This document shows positions 63,384-64,000 of a stretch of 64,000 bases of DNA, piece after piece. Both the position numbers and the translations under genes were made by a program. This stretch comes from Pseudomonas lundensis (GTDB lineage: Bacteria > Pseudomonadota > Gammaproteobacteria > Pseudomonadales > Pseudomonadaceae), in assembly GCF_002269125.1 (NCBI RefSeq), contig NZ_NQKI01000019.1:25131-89130 (forward strand), written 5' to 3'. Below the pieces are notes generated by a model that was given only the letters and a program-made list of their open reading frames with translations, was not told the origin of the DNA and made no database searches. Each line of letters starts with the position of its first letter. Position 1 is the stretch's first letter.

Positions 63384-63758
63384 ATGCGAATTTTGCTCGT
63401 TGTACTGTTGGCCACCAGTGTGGTCGGTTGCACCCGCTGGTCAATGAATCATCATTTGAACAATGCCTATCGTGCCTACGACCGGGGCAATTGCGAGGCG
63501 GTCATGCTGGAGTTGTCGGAGGTTGATCGCGACAGCCGTAGCCGTCCTTATATATGGCCTCAAACGGCCATGCTGCGTGGCTTGTGCCTGGAACGTACGA
63601 AGTTTTACCTGGATGCCGCCCAGACCTACGAATGGATCATCAAGGAGTTCCCGCAGAGCGAGTGGGCGTATCGGGCAAAGGCGCGTATTGAAACGTTGCG
63701 CATCCTCAAGTTCATTCCCGGGAATGCCACTACACAGGCCATCCCGGCAAAAATTTAA
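63384..63758 (+). CDS. Small TPR-like lipoprotein
   Basis: A 124-residue lipoprotein with lipobox VVGC (Cys16) after a short signal peptide. The mature part has helical repeats like a TPR pair: NAYRAYDRGNCEAVMLELSE and FYLDAAQTYEWIIKEFPQSE followed by YRAKARIETLR. AGGAGATACCC precedes the ATG at 63384. It is divergent from pykA. Role unknown; outer-membrane-associated by inference. Confidence 0.82.
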   Translation: MRILLVVLLATSVVGCTRWSMNHHLNNAYRAYDRGNCEAVMLELSEVDRDSRSRPYIWPQTAMLRGLCLERTKFYLDAAQTYEWIIKEFPQSEWAYRAKARIETLRILKFIPGNATTQAIPAKI

Positions 63759-63922
63759 CACCGAGCTGGCCATTTGCCTTGCTTTTACTAATATTGCTGT
63801 GCGATACGCGAAGTGACAGTTGTGTGTCTGCACAGTTTCACCGTGAGAACCAAAAGCCTTAGCGAGCCACTTCAGTGGTCATTCCAGTTCCCGTGGGTCG
63901 TGCAGTGCGGGAAGTCCAGGTA

Positions 63923-64000
63923 CTAGGCTCTGTACGTAAAGTATTGTCGCAAGCACCGCATAGCGCAGGCCAATGAGACCATCGCCGCAAAACTTGTTGC
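63923..64000 (-). mobile_element. Probable IS5-type insertion sequence end with transposase C-terminus (runs off the window)
   Basis: On the minus strand a frame ends SFAAMVSLACAMRCLRQYFT plus YRA and a TAG at 63923-63925. This pattern (AMVxLACAxxCxRxY) is typical of IS5-type transposase C-termini. The border sequence GGCTCTGTACGTAAAG looks like an IS terminal repeat, and the stop falls at the border, as is common in compact IS elements. Only 78 bases are visible, so the family is tentative. Confidence 0.5.

Overview
The window is chromosomal DNA from a Pseudomonas, most likely of the P. fluorescens lineage; I do not name a species. The evidence is gene content and order: alaS-lysC-rsmA followed by tRNA-Ser and tRNA-Arg genes, amrZ, the flgN-flgM-flgA / cheV-cheR / flgBCDE block, and the fumarase - ferredoxin reductase - enoyl-CoA hydratase - pykA order. 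Coding DNA is dense and GC-rich, except for one clearly AT-rich island at about 45.9-48.5 kb.

Layout. 0-9.8 kb: housekeeping genes (end of a threonine aldolase gene, alaS, lysC, rsmA), tRNA-Ser(GCU), three tandem copies of tRNA-Arg(ACG), mgtE, amrZ, a lone phnN, three small unknown genes (two membrane-associated) and tRNA-Arg(CCU). 10-19.6 kb: an SDR gene, then an eight-gene minus-strand operon for non-phosphorylative L-fucose breakdown to pyruvate and lactate, with a divergent GntR/FCD regulator and two identical 15-bp operators. 19.6-26.8 kb: six co-oriented genes that look like an organophosphate (phytate or inositol phosphate) scavenging module: two AppA-like histidine acid phosphatases, a lysine-rich KdgM-like porin, an organophosphate antiporter, an inositol-monophosphatase-family enzyme and a LacI regulator whose probable palindromic operator occurs twice.

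27-37.5 kb: a glutamine-synthetase-like polyamine ligase, an MFS transporter, then flagellar and chemotaxis genes with recognisable sigma-54 and sigma-28 promoters. 37.7-41 kb: nrdA, with no nrdB beside it, and an upstream region holding a pair of NrdR-like boxes 31 bp apart and a perfect DnaA box. 41-46 kb: a periplasmic GH3 beta-glucosidase (bglX) and a LemA-TPM-TPM operon. 45.9-48.5 kb: the AT-rich island, with a three-gene cassette (two-helix membrane protein, Fe(II)/2-oxoglutarate oxygenase, glycine-zipper protein) of unknown function.

48.6-64 kb: a methyltransferase, a PfpI-family protein with an RHH protein, a FecI-FecR-TonB receptor uptake system (probably haem), a YegP-type protein, a SIR2-like DUF4917 protein, an iron alcohol dehydrogenase, class I fumarase, a 2Fe-2S oxidoreductase, a frameshifted enoyl-CoA hydratase, pykA and a small lipoprotein. 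The window ends inside what looks like an IS5-type transposase.

One thread joins the catabolic regions: seven start-codon-proximal A-rich motifs of the AANAANAA type, the signature of Hfq/Crc catabolite repression in Pseudomonas, lie before sugar, organophosphate and polyamine genes. The strongest candidates for undescribed biology are the organophosphate module with its LacI operators and the oxygenase cassette in the AT-rich island.
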